Origin: Xylocopa sonorina
Lineage: Eukaryota; Arthropoda; Insecta; Hymenoptera; Apidae
DNA length: 64,000 nt
Assembly: GCF_050948175.1 (NCBI RefSeq)
Contig: NW_027490177.1
Span: forward strand, 930,001 to 994,000
Direction of reading: 5' to 3'
In this document: positions 23,010-36,400 of the stretch, in pieces
Position numbering within the stretch: the stretch's first letter is position 1
Layout: each line of letters starts with the position of its first letter
The notes under the pieces: model-generated
Databases searched by the model: none
What the model was told of the DNA's origin: nothing
What the model saw: only the letters and a program-made list of their open reading frames with translations
Made by a program: the position numbers and the translations under genes

Positions 23010-25870
23010 CTTAAAACGCGATATCGCATCTCACTTCTATGTTTCATGGTAAGATATAATATGATTTGCGAAGTGTCATGTATTTCTCGTCTACACTTCA
23101 AATGAATGTAAATGCCACACTTCCCTGATAGGAAATAGCGTCTGCAGATGTCCAGGTATCGTAGCAATAGAGTTCTTATGATTCTTAAAACGCGATATCG
23201 CATCTCACTTCTATGTTTCATGGTAAGATATAAATTGATTTCCGAAGTGTTATGTATTCCTCGTCTACACTTCAAATGAATGTAAATGCGACACTTCCTT
23301 GCAAGGAAATAGCGTTTGCAGATGTCTACGTATCGTAGCAATAGAGTTCTTATGATTTTTAAAACGCGATATCGCATCTCATTTCTATGTTTCATGGTAC
23401 GATATAATATGATTTGCGAAGTGTCATGTATTCTTCGTCTACACTTCAAATGAATGTAAATGCGACACTTCCTTGCAAGGAAATAGCGTTTGCAAACGTC
23501 TACCTATCGTAGCAATAGAGTTCTAATGCTTCTTAAAACGCGATATCGCATCTCATTTCTATATTTCATGGTAAGGTATAATATGATTTGCGAAGTGTTA
23601 TGTATTCCTCGTCTACACTTCAAATGAATGTAAATGCGACACTTCCTTGCAAGGAAATAGCGTTTGCGAATGTCTATCTATCGTAGCAATAGTGTTCTAA
23701 TGCTTCTTAAAACGCGATATCGCATCTCATTTCTATATTTCATGGTAAGGTATAATATGATTTGCGAAGTGTTATGTATTCCTCGTCTACACTTCATATG
23801 AATGTAAATGCGACACTTCCTTGCATGGAAATAGCGTTTGCGAATGTCTATCTATCGTAGCAATAGTGTTCTAATGCTTCTTAAAACGCGATATCGCATC
23901 TCATTTCTATGTTTCATGGTAAGATATAATATGATTTGCGAAGTGTTATGCATTCCTCGTCTACGATTCAAATGAATGTAAATGCGACACTTCCTTGCAA
24001 GGAAATAGCGTTTGCAGATGTCTACGTATCGTAGCAATAGAGTTCTTATGATTCTTAAAACGCGATATCGCATCTCATTTCTATGTTTCATGGTAAGATA
24101 TAATATGATTTCCGAAGTGTTATGTATTCCTCGTCTACACTTCAAATGAATGTAAATGCGACACTTCCTTGCAAGGAAATAGCGTTTGCAAACGTCTACC
24201 TATCGTAGCAATAGAGTTCTAATGCTTCTTAAAACGCGATATCGCATCTCATTTCTATATTTCATGGTAAGATATAATATGATTTGCGAAGTGTCATGTA
24301 TTCCTCGTCTACACTTCAAATGAATGTAAATGCGACACTACCTTGCTAGGAAATAGCGTCTGCAGATGTCTAGGTATCGCAGCAATAGAGTTCCAATGCT
24401 TCTTAAAACGCGATATCGCATCTCATTTCTATGTTTCATGGTAAGGTATAATATGATTTGCGAAGTGTTATGTATTCCTCGTCTACACTTCAAATGAATG
24501 TGAATGCGACACTTCCTCGCTAGGAAATAGCGTTTGCAGTTGTCTACGTATCGTAGCAATAGATTTCCAATGCTTCTTAAAACGCGATATCGCATCTCAC
24601 TTCTATGTTTCATGGTAAGATATAATATGATTTGCGAAGTGTCATGTATTTCTCGTCTACACTTCAAATGAATGTAAATGCCACACTTCCCTGATAGGAA
24701 ATAGCGTCTGCAGATGTCCAGCTATCGTAGCAATAGAGTTCTTATGATTCTTAAAACGCGATATCGCATCTCACTTCTATGTTTCATGGTAAGATATAAA
24801 TTGATTTCCGAAGTGTTATGTATTCCTCGTCTACACTTCAAATGAATGTAAATGCGACACTTCCTTGCAAGGAAATAGCGTTTGCAGATGTCTACGTATC
24901 GTAGCAATAGAGTTCTTATGATTTTTAAAACGCGATATCGCATCTCATTTCTATGTTTCATGGTACGATATAATATGATTTGCGAAGTGTCATGTATTCT
25001 TCGTCTACACTTCAAATGAATGTAAATGCGACACTTCCTTGCAAGGAAATAGCGTTTGCAAACGTCTACCTATCGTAGCAATAGAGTTCTAATGCTTCTT
25101 AAAACGCGATATCGCATCTCATTTCTATATTTCATGGTAAGGTATAATATGATTTGCGAAGTGTTATGTATTCCTCGTCTACACTTCAAATGAATGTAAA
25201 TGCGACACTTCCTTGCAAGGAAATAGCGTTTGCGAATGTCTATCTATCGTAGCAATAGTGTTCTAATGCTTCTTAAAACGCGATATCGCATCTCATTTCT
25301 ATATTTCATGGTAAGGTATAATATGATTTGCGAAGTGTTATGTATTCCTCGTCTACACTTCATATGAATGTAAATGCGACACTTCCTTGCAAGGAAATAG
25401 CGTTTGCGAATGTCTATCTATCGTAGCAATAGTGTTCTAATGCTTCTTAAAACGCGATATCGCATCTCATTTCTATGTTTCATGGTAAGATATAATATGA
25501 TTTGCGAAGTGTTATGCATTCCTCGTCTACGATTCAAATGAATGTAAATGCGACACTTCCTTGCAAGGAAATAGCGTTTGCAGATGTCTACGTATCGTAG
25601 CAATAGAGTTCTTATGATTCTTAAAACGCGATATCGCATCTCATTTCTATGTTTCATGGTAAGATATAATATGATTTCCGAAGTGTTATGTATTCCTCGT
25701 CTACACTTCAAATGAATGTAAATGCGACACTTCCTTGCAAGGAAATAGCGTTTGCAAACGTCTACCTATCGTAGCAATAGAGTTCTAATGCTTCTTAAAA
25801 CGCGATATCGCATCTCATTTCTATATTTCATGGTAAGATATAACTTGATTTGCGAAGTGTCATGTATTCC
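23010..25870. repeat. 9-monomer HOR (1566 bp), about 1.8 copies
   Basis: The segment from about 23010 to 24300 repeats at about 24576 to 25870 at an offset of exactly 1566 bp. Shared markers include 'catgtatttctcg' (23089/24655), 'gatttccgaag' (23233/24799 and 24108/25674), 'catgtattcttcg' (23426/24992) and 'cttcatatgaatg' (about 23797/25363). Upstream of 23010 and downstream of about 25870 the partners differ, for example 'acactaccttgctagg' near 24336 against 'acacttccttgcaagg' near 25902. This is a recent tandem duplication of nine monomers. Confidence 0.88.
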
Positions 25871-25879
25871 TCGTCTACA

Positions 25880-28800
25880 CTTCAAATGAATGTAAATGCG
25901 ACACTTCCTTGCAAGGAAATAGCGTTTGCAAACGTCTACCTATCGTAGCAATAAAGTTCTAATGCTTCTTAAAACGCGACATCGCATCTCATTTCTATAT
26001 TTCATGGTAAGATATAACTTGATTTGCGAAGTGTCATGTATTCCTCGTCTACACTTCAAATGAATGTAAATGCGACACTTCCTTGCAAGGAAATAGCGTT
26101 TGCAGATGTCTACGTATCGTAGCAATAGAGTTCCAATGCTTCCTAAAACGCGATATCGCATCTCATTTCTATGTTTCATGGTAAGATATAATATGATTTG
26201 CGAAGTGTCATGTATTTCTCGTCTACACTTCAAATGAATGTAAATGCCACACTTCCCTGATAGGAAATAGCGTCTGCAGATGTCCAGGTATCGTAGCAAT
26301 AGAGTTCTTATGATTCTTAAAACGCGATATCGCATCTCATTTCTATGTTTCATGGTAAGATATAAAATGAATTCCGAAGTGTTATGTATTCCTCGTCTAC
26401 ACTTCAAATGAATGTAAGTGCGACACTTCCTTGCAAGGAAATAGCGTTTGCAGATGTCTACGTATCGTAGCAATAGAGTTCTTATGATTTTTAAAACGCG
26501 ATATCGCATCTCATTTCTATGTTTCATGGTACGATATAATATGATTTGCGAAGTGTCATGTTTTCTTCGTCTACACTTCAAATGAATGTAAATGCGACAC
26601 TTCCTTGCAAGGAAATAGCGTTTGCAAACGTCTACCTACCGCAGCAATAGAGTTCTAATGCTTCTTAAAACGCGATATCGCATCTCATTTCTATATTTCA
26701 TGGTAAGATATAATATGATTTGCGAAGTGTTATGCATTCCTCGTCTACGATTCAAATGAATGTAAATGCGACACTTCCTTGCAAGGAAATAGCGTTTGCA
26801 GATGTCTACGTATCGTAGCGATAGAGTTCTTATGATTCTTAAAACGCGATATCGCATCTCATTTCTATGTTTCGTGGTAAGATATAATATGATTTGCGAA
26901 GTGTCATGTATTCCTCGTCTACACTTCAAATGAATGTAAATGCTACACTACCTTGCTAGGAAATAGCGTCTGCAGATGTCTAGGTATCGCAGCAATAGAG
27001 TTCTAATGCTTCTTAGAACGCGATATCGCATCTCATTTCTATGTTTCATGGTAAGATATAATATGATTTGCGAAGTGTTATGTATTCCTCGTCTACACTT
27101 CAAATGAATGTGAATGCGACACTTCCTCGCTATGAAATAGCGTTTGCAGTTGTCTACGTATCGTAGCAATAGATTTCCAATGCTTCTTAAAACGTGATAT
27201 CGCATCTCATTTCTATGTTTCATGGTAAGATATAATATGATTTGCGAAGTGTCATGTATTTCTCGTCTACACTTCAAATGAATGTAAATGCCACACTTCC
27301 CTGATAGGAAATAGCGTCTACAGATGTCCAGGTATCGTAGCAATAGAGTTCTTATGATTCTTAAAACGCGATATCGCATCTCATTTCTATGTTTCATGGT
27401 AAGATATAAAATGAATTCCGAAGTGTCATGTATTCCTCGTCTATACTTCAAATGAATGTAAATGCGACACTTCCTTGCAAGGAAATAGCGTTTGCAGATG
27501 TCTATGTATCGTAGCAATAGATTTCTAATGCTTCTTAAAACGCGATTTCGCATCTCATTTCTATGTTTCATGGTAAGATATAATATGATTTGCGAAGTGT
27601 CATGTGTTCCTCGTCTACACTTCAAATGAATGTAACTGCGACACTACCTTGCTAGAAAATAGCGTCTGCAGATGTCTAGGTATCGTAGCAATAGAGTTCT
27701 AATGCTTCTTAAAACGCGATATCGCATCTCATTTCTATATTTCATGGTAAGGTATAATATGATTTGCGAAGTGTTATGTATTCCTCGTCAACACTTCAAA
27801 TGAATGTAAATGCGACACTTCCTTGCAAGGAAATAGCGTTTGCGAATGTCTATCTATCGTAGCAATAGTGTTCTAATGCTTCTTAAAACGCGATATCGCA
27901 TCTCATTTCTATGTTTCATGGTAAGATATAATATGATTTGCGAAGTGTTATGCATTCCTCGTCTACGATTCAAATGAATGTAAATGCGACACTTCCTTGC
28001 AAGGAAATAGCGTTTGCAGATGTCTACGTATCGTAGCAATAGAGTTCTTATGATTCTGAAAACGCGATATCGCATCTCATTTCTATGTTTCATGGTAAGA
28101 TATAATATGACTTGCGAAGTGTCATGTATTTCTCGTCTACACTTCAAATGAATGTAAATGCCACACTTCCCTGATAGGAAATAGCGTCTGCAGATGTCCA
28201 GGTATCGTAGCAATAGAGTTCTTATGATTCTTAAAACGCGATATCGCATCTCACTTCTATGTTTCATGGTAAGATATAAAATGATTTCCGAAGTGTTATG
28301 TATTCCTCGTCTACACTTCAAATGAATGTAAATGCGACACTTCCTTGCAAGATAATAGCGTTTGCAAACGTCTACCTATCGTAGCAATAAAGTTCTAATG
28401 CTTCTTAAAACGCGACATCGCATCTCATTTCTATATTTCATGGTAAGATATAACTTGATTTGCGAAGTGTCATGTATTCCTCGTCTACACTTCAAATGAA
28501 TGTAAATGCGACACTTCCTTGCAAGGAAATAGCGTTTGCAGATGTCTACGTATCGTAGCAATAGAGTTCCAATGCTTCCTAAAACGCGATATCGCATCTC
28601 ATTTCTATGTTTCATGGTAAGATATAATATGATTTGCGAAGTGTCATGTATTTCTCGTCTACACTTCAAATGAATGTAAATGCCACACTTCCCTGATAGG
28701 AAATAGCGTCTGCAGATGTCCAGGTATCGTAGCAATAGAGTTCTTATGATTCTTAAAACGCGATATCGCATCTCATTTCTATGTTTCATGGTAAGATATA

Positions 28801-29930
28801 AAATGAATTCCGAAGTGTTATGTATTCCTCGTCTACACTTCAAATGAATGTAAGTGCGACACTTCCTTGCAAGGAAATAGCGTTTGCAGATGTCTACGTA
28901 TCGTAGCAATAGAGTTCTTATGATTTTTAAAACGCGATATCGCATCTCATTTCTATGTTTCATGGTACGATATAATATGATTTGCGAAGTGTCATGTTTT
29001 CTTCGTCTACACTTCAAATGAATGTAAATGCGACACTTCCTTGCAAGGAAATAGCGTTTGCAAACGTCTACCTACCGCAGCAATAGAGTTCTAATGCTTC
29101 TTAAAACGCGATATCGCATCTCATTTCTATATTTCATGGTAAGATATAATATGATTTGCGAAGTGTTATGCATTCCTCGTCTACGATTCAAATGAATGTA
29201 AATGCGACACTTCCTTGCAAGGAAATAGCGTTTGCAGATGTCTACGTATCGTAGCAATAGAGTTCTTATGATTCTTAAAACGCGATATCGCATCTCATTT
29301 CTATGTTTCATGGTAAGATATAATATGATTTGCGAAGTGTCATGTATTCCTCGTCTACACTTCAAATGAATGTAAATGCTACACTACCTTGCTAGGAAAT
29401 AGCGTCTGCAGATGTCTAGGTATCGCAGCAATAGAGTTCTAATGCTTCTTAGAACGCGATATCGCATCTCATTTCTATGTTTCATGGTAAGATATAATAT
29501 GATTTGCGAAGTGTTATGTATTCCTCGTCTACACTTCAAATGAATGTGAATGCGACACTTCCTCGCTATGAAATAGCGTTTGCAGTTGTCTACGTATCGT
29601 AGCAATAGATTTCCAATGCTTCTTAAAACGTGATATCGCATCTCATTTCTATGTTTCATGGTAAGATATAATATGATTTGCGAAGTGTCATGTATTTCTC
29701 GTCTACACTTCAAATGAATGTAAATGCCACACTTCCCTGATAGGAAATAGCGTCTACAGATGTCCAGGTATCGTAGCAATAGAGTTCTTATGATTCCTAA
29801 AACGCGATATCGCGTCTCATTTCTATGTTTCATGGTAAGATATAAAATGAATTCCGAAGTGTCATGTATTCCTCGTCTATACTTCAAATGAATGTAAATG
29901 CGACACTTCCTTGCAAGGAAATAGCGTTTG
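25880..29930. repeat. 14-monomer-offset duplication (2436 bp)
   Basis: About 25880-27495 recurs at about 28316-29930. Conserved rare markers include 'caataaagttctaatg' (25951/28387), 'cgcgacatcgc' (25975/28411), 'gaattccgaag' (26372/28808) and 'catgttttcttcg' (26559/28995). Divergence begins near 27500/29936, where 'tctatgtatcg' faces 'tctaggtatcg'. The block overlaps the 17-monomer duplication that follows, so the two events must have happened in sequence. Confidence 0.85.
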
Positions 29931-32900
29931 CAGATGTCTAGGTATCGTAGCAATAGAGTTCTAATGCTTCTTAAAACGCGATATCGCATCTCATTTCTAT
30001 ATTTCATGGTAAGGTATAATATGATTTGCGAAGTGTTATGTATTCCTCGTCAACACTTCAAATGAATGTGAATGCGACACTTCCTTGCAAGGAAATAGCG
30101 TTTGCGAATGTCTATCTATCGTAGCAATAGTGTTCTAATGCTTCTTAAAACGCGATATCGCATCTCATTTCTATGTTTCATGGTAAGATATAATATGATT
30201 TGCGAAGTGTTATGCATTCCTCGTCTACGATTCAAATGAATGTAAATGCGACACTTCCTTGCAAGGAAATAGCGTTTGCAGATGTCTACGTATCGTAGCA
30301 ATAGAGTTCTTATGATTCTGAAAACGCGATATCGCATCTCATTTCTATGTTTCATGGTAAGATATAATATGATTTGCGAAGTGTCATGTATTTCTCGTCT
30401 ACACTTCAAATGAATGTAAATGCCACACTTCCCTGATAGGAAATAGCGTCTGCAGATGTCCAGGTATCGTAGCAATAGAGTTCTTATGATTCTTAAAACG
30501 CGATATCGCATCTCACTTCTATGTTTCATGGTAAGATATAATATGATTTGCGAAGTGTCATGTGTTCCTCGTCTACACTTCAAATGAATGTAACTGCGAC
30601 ACTACCTTGCTAGAAAATAGCGTCTGCAGATGTCTAGGTATCGTAGCAATAGAGTTCTAATGCTTCTTAAAACGCGATATCGCATCTCATTTCTATATTT
30701 CATGGTAAGGTATAATATGATTTGCGAAGTGTTATGTATTCCTCGTCAACACTTCAAATGAATGTAAATGCGACACTTCCTTGCAAGGAAATAGCGTTTG
30801 CGAATGTCTATCTATCGTAGCAATAGTGTTCTAATGCTTCTTAAAACGCGATATCGCATCTCATTTCTATGTTTCATGGTAAGATATAATATGATTTGCG
30901 AAGTGTTATGCATTCCTCGTCTACGATTCAAATGAATGTAAATGCGACACTTCCTTGCAAGGAAATAGCGTTTGCAGATGTCTACGTATCGTAGCAATAG
31001 AGTTCTTATGATTCTGAAAACGCGATATCGCATCTCATTTCTATGTTTCATGGTAAGATATAATATGACTTGCGAAGTGTCATGTATTTCTCGTCTACAC
31101 TTCAAATGAATGTAAATGCCACACTTCCCTGATAGGAAATAGCGTCTGCAGATGTCCAGGTATCGTAGCAATAGAGTTCTTATGATTCTTAAAACGCGAT
31201 ATCGCATCTCACTTCTATGTTTCATGGTAAGATATAAAATGATTTCCGAAGTGTTATGTATTCCTCGTCTACACTTCAAATGAATGTAAATGCGACACTT
31301 CCTTGCAAGGAAATAGCGTTTGCAAACGTCTACCTATCGTAGCAATAAAGTTCTAATGCTTCTTAAAACGCGACATCGCATCTCATTTCTATATTTCATG
31401 GTAAGATATAACTTGATTTGCGAAGTGTCATGTATTCCTCGTCTACACTTCAAATGAATGTAAATGCGACACTTCCTTGCAAGGAAATAGCGTTTGCAGA
31501 TGTCTACGTATCGTAGCAATAGAGTTCCAATGCTTCCTAAAACGCGATATCGCATCTCATTTCTATGTTTCATGGTAAGATATAATATGATTTGCGAAGT
31601 GTCATGTATTTCTCGTCTACACTTCAAATGAATGTAAATGCCACACTTCCCTGATAGGAAATAGCGTCTGCAGATGTCCAGGTATCGTAGCAATAGAGTT
31701 CTTATGATTCTTAAAACGCGATATCGCATCTCATTTCTATGTTTCATGGTAAGATATAAAATGAATTCCGAAGTGTTATGTATTCCTCGTCTACACTTCA
31801 AATGAATGTAAGTGCGACACTTCCTTGCAAGGAAATAGCGTTTGCAGATGTCTACGTATCGTAGCAATAGAGTTCTTATGATTTTTAAAACGCGATATCG
31901 CATCTCATTTCTATGTTTCATGGTACGATATAATATGATTTGCGAAGTGTCATGTTTTCTTCGTCTACACTTCAAATGAATGTAAATGCGACACTTCCTT
32001 GCAAGGAAATAGCGTTTGCAAACGTCTACCTACCGCAGCAATAGAGTTCTAATGCTTCTTAAAACGCGATATCGCATCTCATTTCTATATTTCATGGTAA
32101 GATATAATATGATTTGCGAAGTGTTATGCATTCCTCGTCTACGATTCAAATGAATGTAAATGCGACACTTCCTTGCAAGGAAATAGCGTTTGCAGATGTC
32201 TACGTATCGTAGCAATAGAGTTCTTATGATTCTTAAAACGCGATATCGCATCTCATTTCTATGTTTCATGGTAAGATATAATATGATTTGCGAAGTGTCA
32301 TGTATTCCTCGTCTACACTTCAAATGAATGTAAATGCTACACTACCTTGCTAGGAAATAGCGTCTGCAGATGTCTAGGTATCGCAGCAATAGAGTTCTAA
32401 TGCTTCTTAGAACGCGATATCGCATCTCATTTCTATGTTTCATGGTAAGATATAATATGATTTGCGAAGTGTTATGTATTCCTCGTCTACACTTCAAATG
32501 AATGTGAATGCGACACTTCCTCGCTATGAAATAGCGTTTGCAGTTATCTACGTATCGTAGCAATAGATTTCCAATGCTTCTTAAAACGTGATATCGCATC
32601 TCATTTCTATGTTTCATGGTAAGATATAATATGATTTGCGAAGTGTCATGTATTTCTCGTCTACACTTCAAATGAATGTAAATGCCACACTTCCCTGATA
32701 GGAAATAGCGTCTACAGATGTCCAGGTATCGTAGCAATAGAGTTCTTATGATTCCTAAAACGCGATATCGCGTCTCATTTCCATGTTTCATGGTAAGATA
32801 TAAAATGAATTCCGAAGTGTCATGTATTCCTCGTCTATACTTCAAATGAATGTAAATGCGACACTTCCTTGCAAGGAAATAGCGTTTGCAGATGTCTAGG

Positions 32901-33495
32901 TATCGTAGCAATAGAGTTCTAATGCTTCTTAAAACGCGATATCGCATCTCATTTCTATATTTCATGGTAAGGTATAATATGATTTGCGAAGTGTTATGTA
33001 TTCCTCGTCAACACTTCAAATGAATGTGAATGCGACACTTCCTTGCAAGGAAATAGCGTTTGCGAATGTCTATCTATCGTAGCAATAGTGTTCTAATGCT
33101 TCTTAAAACGCGATATCGCATCTCATTTCTATGTTTCATGGTAAGATATAATATGATTTGCGAAGTGTTATGCATTCCTCGTCTACGATTCAAATGAATG
33201 TAAATGCGACACTTCCTTGCAAGGAAATAGCGTTTGCAGATGTCTACGTATCGTAGCAATAGAGTTCTTATGATTCTGAAAACGCGATATCGCATCTCAT
33301 TTCTATGTTTCATGGTAAGATATAATATGATTTGCGAAGTGTCATGTATTTCTCGTCTACACTTCAAATGAATGTAAATGCCACACTTCCCTGATAGGAA
33401 ATAGCGTCTGCAGATGTCCAGGTATCGTAGCAATAGAGTTCTTATGATTCTTAAAACGCGATATCGCATCTCACTTCTATGTTTCATGGTAAGAT
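27580..33495. repeat. 17-monomer tandem duplication (2958 bp x 2), nearly identical copies
   Basis: About 27580-30537 and 30538-33495 are adjacent copies at an offset of exactly 2958 bp. Both begin with 'catgtgttcctcg' then 'gtaactgcgacactacc' and 'gctagaaaatag' and run through the same order of monomer classes. The few differences include 'gataatag' near 28351 against 'gaaatag', and 'gcagttatctacg' near 32542 against 'gcagttgtctacg'. At the end, 'atatgatttgcg' at 30541 gives way to 'aaatgatttccg' at 33499, marking the junction. Two adjacent copies of this length and similarity are either very young or an assembly artefact. Confidence 0.9.
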
Positions 33496-36400
33496 ATAAA
33501 ATGATTTCCGAAGTGTTATGTATTCCTCGTCTACACTTCAAATGAATGTAAATGCGACACTTCCTTGCAAGGAAATAGCGTTTGCAAACGTCTACCTATC
33601 GTAGCAATAGAGTTCTAATGCTTCTTAAAACGCGATATCGCATCTCATTTCTATATTTCATGGTAAGATATAACTTGATTTGCGAAGTGTCATGTATTCC
33701 TCGTCTACACCTCAAATGAATGTAAATGCGACACTTCCTTGCAAGGAAATAGCGTTTGCAGATGTCTATGTATCGTAGCAATAGATTTCTAATGCTTCTT
33801 AAAACGCGATTTCGCATCTCATTTCTATGTTTCATGGTAAGATATAATATGATTTGCGAAGTGTTATGCATTCCTCGTCTACGATTCAAATGAATGTAAA
33901 TGCGACACTTCTTTGCAAGGAAATAGCGTTTGCAGATGTCTACGTATCGTAGCAATAGAGTTCCAATGCTTCTTAAAACGCGATATCGCATCTCATTTCT
34001 ATGTTTCATGGTAAGATATAATATGATTTGCGAAGTGTCATGTATTTCTCGTCTACACTTCAAATGAATGTAAATGCCACACTTCCCTGATAGGAAATAG
34101 CGTCTGCAGATGCCCAGGTATCGTAGCAATAGAGTTCTTATGATTCTTAAAACGCGATATCGCATCTCATTTCTATGTTTCATGGTAAGATATAAAATGA
34201 ATTCCGAAGTGTTATGTATTCCTCGTCTACACTTCAAATGAATGTAAATGTGACACTTCCTTGCAAGGAAATAGCGTTTGCAAACGTCTACCTATCGTAG
34301 CAATAGAGTTCTAATGCTTCTTAAAACGCGATATCGCATCTCATTTCTATGTTTCATGGTAAGATATAATATGATTTGCGAAGTGTTATGCATTCCTCGT
34401 CTACGATTCAAATGAATGTAAATGCGACACTTCCTTGCAAGGAAATAGCGTTTGCAGATGTCTACGTATCGTAGCAATAGAGTTCTTATGATTCTGAAAA
34501 CGCGATATCGCATCTCATTTCTATGTTTCATGGTAAGATATAATATGATTTGCGAAGTGTCATGTATTTCTCGTCTACACTTCAAATGAATGTAAATGCC
34601 ACACTTCCCTGATAGGAAATAGCGTCTGCAGATGTCCAGGTATCGTAGCAATAGAGTTCTTATGATTCTTAAAACGCGATATCGCATCTCACTTCTATGT
34701 TTCATGGTAAGATATAAAATGATTTCCGAAGTGTTATGTATTCCTCGTCTACACTTCAAATGAATGTAAATGCGACACTTCCTTGCAAGGAAATAGCGTT
34801 TGCAAACGTCTACCTATCGTAGCAATAAAGTTCTAATGCTTCTTAAAACGCGACATCGCATCTCATTTCTATATTTCATGGTAAGATATAACTTGATTTG
34901 CGAAGTGTCATGTATTCCTCGTCTACACTTCAAATGAATGTAAATGCGACACTTCCTTGCAAGGAAATAGCGTTTGCAGATGTCTACGTATCGTAGCAAT
35001 AGAGTTCCAATGCTTCCTAAAACGCGATATCGCATCTCATTTCTATGTTTCATGGTAAGATATAATATGATTTGCGAAGTGTCATGTATTTCTCGTCTAC
35101 ACTTCAAATGAATGTAAATGCCACACTTCCCTGATAGGAAATAGCGTCTGCAGATGTCCAGGTATCGTAGCAATAGAGTTCTTATGATTCTTAAAACGCG
35201 ATATCGCATCTCATTTCTATGTTTCATGGTATGATATAAAATGAATTCCGAAGTGTTATGTATTCCTCGTCTACACTTCAAATGAATGTAAGTGCGACAC
35301 TTCCTTGCAAGGAAATAGCGTTTGCAGATGTCTACGTATCGTAGCAATAGAGTTCTTAATGATTTTTAAAACGCGATATCGCATCTCATTTCTATGTTTC
35401 ATGGTACGATATAATATGATTTGCGAAGTGTCATGTTTTCTTCGTCTACACTTCAAATGAATGTAAATGCGACACTTCCTTGCAAGGAAATAGCGTTTGC
35501 AAACGTCTACCTACCGCAGCAATAGAGTTCTAATGCTTCTTAAAACGCGATATCGCATCTCATTTCTATATTTCATGGTAAGATATAATATGATTTGGGA
35601 AGTGTTATGCATTCCTCGTCTACGATTCAAATGAATGTAAATGCGACACTTCCTTGCAAGGAAATAGCGTTTGCAGATGTCTACGTATCGTAGCAATAGA
35701 GTTCTTATGATTCTTAAAACGCGATATCGCATCCCATTTCTATGTTTCATGGTAAGATATAATATGATTTGCGAAGTGTCATGTATTCCTCGTCTACACT
35801 TCAAATGAATGTAAATGCGACACTACCTTGCTAGGAAATAGCGTCTGCAGATGTCTAGGTATCGCAGCAATAGAGTTCTAATGCTTCTTAGAACGCGATA
35901 TCGCATCTCATTTCTATGTTTCATGGTAAGATATAATATGATTTGCGAAGTGTTATGTATTCCTCGTCTACACTTCAAATGAATGTGAATGCGACACTTC
36001 CTCGCTATGAAATAGCGTTTGCAGTTGTCTACGTATCGTAGCAATAGATTTCCAATGCTTCTTAAAACGTGATATCGCATCTCATTTCTATGTTTCATGG
36101 TAAGATATAATATGATTTGCGAAGTGTCATGTATTTCTCGTCTACACTTCAAATGAATGTAAATGCCACACTTCCCTGATAGGAAATAGCGTCTACAGAT
36201 GTCCAGGTATCGTAGCAATAGAGTTCTTATGATTCTTAAAACGCGATATCGCATCTCATTTCTATGTTTCATGGTAAGATATAAAATGAATTCCGAAGTG
36301 TCATGTATTCCTCGTCTATACTTCAAATGAATGTAAATGCGACACTTCCTTGCAAGGAAATAGCGTTTGCAGATGTCTATGTATCGTAGCAATAGATTTC

